Assembly: GCA_031260845.1 (NCBI GenBank)
Contig: JAISKR010000265.1
Coordinates: 1-6,756, forward strand
DNA from: Bacteroidales bacterium
GTDB lineage: Bacteria; Bacteroidota; Bacteroidia; Bacteroidales; UBA4181
Direction of reading: 5' to 3'
DNA: 6,756 nt
Each line of letters begins with the position of its first letter. The first letter of the stretch is position 1. The notes under the pieces are model-generated. The model was not told where the DNA came from and did not search any database. It saw nothing but the letters and a program-made list of their open reading frames with translations. A program made the position numbers and the translations under genes. Shown one piece after another: positions 6,061 to 6,756 of the stretch.

Positions 6061-6102
6061 TTTTGCCGAAGTTTTGCCGAAGTTTTGCCGAAGTTGCCGA
6101 AG
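6061..6102. repeat. 11-bp tandem repeat TTTTGCCGAAG, 3 full copies plus a 9-bp copy
   Basis: TTTTGCCGAAG occurs exactly at 6061-6071, 6072-6082 and 6083-6093, followed by TTGCCGAAG at 6094-6102, which lacks two T. The unit is not a multiple of three, so it does not preserve one reading frame from copy to copy. It is followed by an AT-rich stretch (TTTTTAATTT). Copy-number variation by slippage is plausible. Confidence 0.9.
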
Positions 6103-6125
6103 TTTTTAATTTACAATCCAACACA

Positions 6126-6194
6126 ATGATGAAAGTAGAAAATATGAGTAAGTTGTATAGATTGAAAGAACCAACAAATACTAACCGAATATAA
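6126..6194 (+). pseudogene. Possible N-terminal fragment of an ABC transporter ATPase
   Basis: A 22-codon frame begins MMKVENMSKLYRLKE and stops at 6192-6194. The pattern KVEN-x-SK-x-YRL is the usual start of ATP-binding subunits of polysaccharide/teichoic-acid-type exporters (Wzt-like), where the first strand and A-loop tyrosine occur. The Walker A motif and everything after it are absent, so if real it is only a 5' remnant. The similarity covers about 15 residues and could be coincidence. murC starts 5 bp after the stop. Confidence 0.35.
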
Positions 6195-6199
6195 ATCAA

Positions 6200-6756
6200 A
6201 TGAATAAATATTATTTTATAGGCATTGGCGGCATTGGAATGAGCGCTTTGGCGAGGTATTTCAAAGCCAAAGGCGGCGAGGTGTGCGGTTACGACCGCAC
6301 GGAAACGCCTCTCACTCAGGCATTGGTGGCAGAGGACATTCCGGTGCACTACACCGACGACCTTAGCGCCATACCCGACTCGTTCAAAAGCGATAAAGAC
6401 GGCACATTGGTGGTCTATACCCCTGCCGTGCCCGCGTCGCACAGCGAAATGAACTGGTTTCGCGACAAGGGTTATCGCCTGATGAAGCGTTCCGAAGCGC
6501 TGGGCGTTATTTCCGAAGCCAAAAAGACCATTGCCGTATCGGGAACGCATGGCAAAACAAGCGTTTCCACGATGACGGCACACATTCTCACCGAAACGGG
6601 CGTGGGTTGCGACGCTTTTCTCGGCGGCATATCCAAGAACTACAACACCAATCTGTTGCTGCACGAGGGCAGCGCGTTTGTCGTTGCCGAAGCAGACGAA
6701 TACGACCGCTCGTTTCTGCGCCTGTACCCGCAAATAGCAGTGGTAACGGCTATGGA
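6200..6756 (+). CDS. murC: UDP-N-acetylmuramate--L-alanine ligase (MurC), 5' part
   Basis: MurC attaches L-alanine to UDP-MurNAc with ATP, the first amino-acid step and the one directly before MurD. The frame is open from the ATG at 6200 to the window edge, giving 185 complete codons of a protein that is usually about 450-480 aa. The N-terminal UDP-binding domain starts with YFIGIGGIGMSALAR (5-19). The inter-domain segment includes VVYTPAVPASHSEM (71-84) and MKRSEALG (95-102). The P-loop SGTHGKTS (114-121) and the EADEYDRSFL motif (164-173) identify MurC rather than MurD, MurE or MurF. The start places the glycine-rich loop at the normal distance from the N-terminus, and the leader ATAAATCAA has no Shine-Dalgarno sequence. 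The gene is intact as far as seen. It is separated from murG by about 1.1 kb of foreign-looking sequence, so it may need its own promoter, which I could not identify. Confidence 0.96.
   Translation, partial: MNKYYFIGIGGIGMSALARYFKAKGGEVCGYDRTETPLTQALVAEDIPVHYTDDLSAIPDSFKSDKDGTLVVYTPAVPASHSEMNWFRDKGYRLMKRSEALGVISEAKKTIAVSGTHGKTSVSTMTAHILTETGVGCDAFLGGISKNYNTNLLLHEGSAFVVAEADEYDRSFLRLYPQIAVVTAM

Larger units (their letters stand above)
5661..6199. other. 539-bp region without an intact gene: repeats and gene remnants
   Basis: This long gap replaces the short murG-murC junction normally expected. In order it holds a hairpin-rich block (about 5706-5784), a possible winged-helix tail (5837-5887), an AlbA_2-type N-terminal fragment (5904-6053), a 10-bp inverted repeat (6022-6045), an 11-bp tandem repeat (6061-6102) and a short ABC-ATPase-like start (6126-6170). 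No tRNA, rRNA or transposase was seen. The long minus-strand reading frame across 5849-6733 is antisense to murC and lacks family motifs. Confidence 0.7.

Noticed and set aside
6061..6102. CRISPR array
   Set aside because: The units are 11 bp and directly adjacent with no spacers, so this is a simple tandem repeat.
5849..6733. 294-aa minus-strand reading frame across the repeats and the start of murC
   Set aside because: It runs antisense to murC and through the tandem repeat and gene remnants, with no family motif. murC on the + strand explains the coding signal.

Overview
The window is part of a Bacteroidota (probably Bacteroidales-like) chromosome carrying the division and cell wall (dcw) cluster. 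All intact genes lie on the + strand: murD, ftsW, murG and the first 185 codons of murC, in the murD-ftsW-murG-murC order expected for this phylum. The start codons have A/T-rich, G-poor leaders without a clear Shine-Dalgarno sequence, which also fits Bacteroidota. The lineage is inferred from gene order, protein style and leaders, not from a search.

Layout. Positions 17-1363 encode MurD and 1399-2604 encode FtsW. Between ftsW and murG (2605-3951) sit three closely spaced genes (gaps of 10-13 bp): a half-size EamA/DMT membrane protein (137 aa), an unrecognised 82-aa protein with two membrane segments, and a 190-aa pentapeptide-repeat protein resembling the McbG/Qnr type. A 75-bp spacer built from phased 10-11 bp units ending in ACAA leads into murG (3952-5079). 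One base after the murG stop codon is a perfect 27-bp palindrome, the first of several potentially competing stem-loops. Next comes an AT-rich NTF2/SnoaL-like gene (5271-5660).

Positions 5661-6199 contain no intact gene. They hold a hairpin-rich block, short gene remnants (the N-terminus of an AlbA_2/Schlafen-type protein, what looks like the N-terminus of an ABC ATPase, and possibly a winged-helix tail), a 10-bp inverted repeat and an 11-bp tandem repeat. murC starts at 6200 and runs off the window.

How the genes work together. MurC adds L-Ala and MurD adds D-Glu to UDP-MurNAc in the cytoplasm. MurG turns lipid I into lipid II at the inner face of the membrane, and FtsW polymerises lipid II at the septum. 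The inserted genes have no assigned wall function. Close spacing suggests that the ftsW-to-pentapeptide block is co-transcribed with murG, whereas the murG-murC junction looks like a site of insertion and decay.

I see no strong evidence for a new defence or mobile system. The most interesting points are the double interruption of a normally compact cluster, the phased repeat before murG, the competing stems after murG, and the gene-fragment/repeat patchwork before murC.
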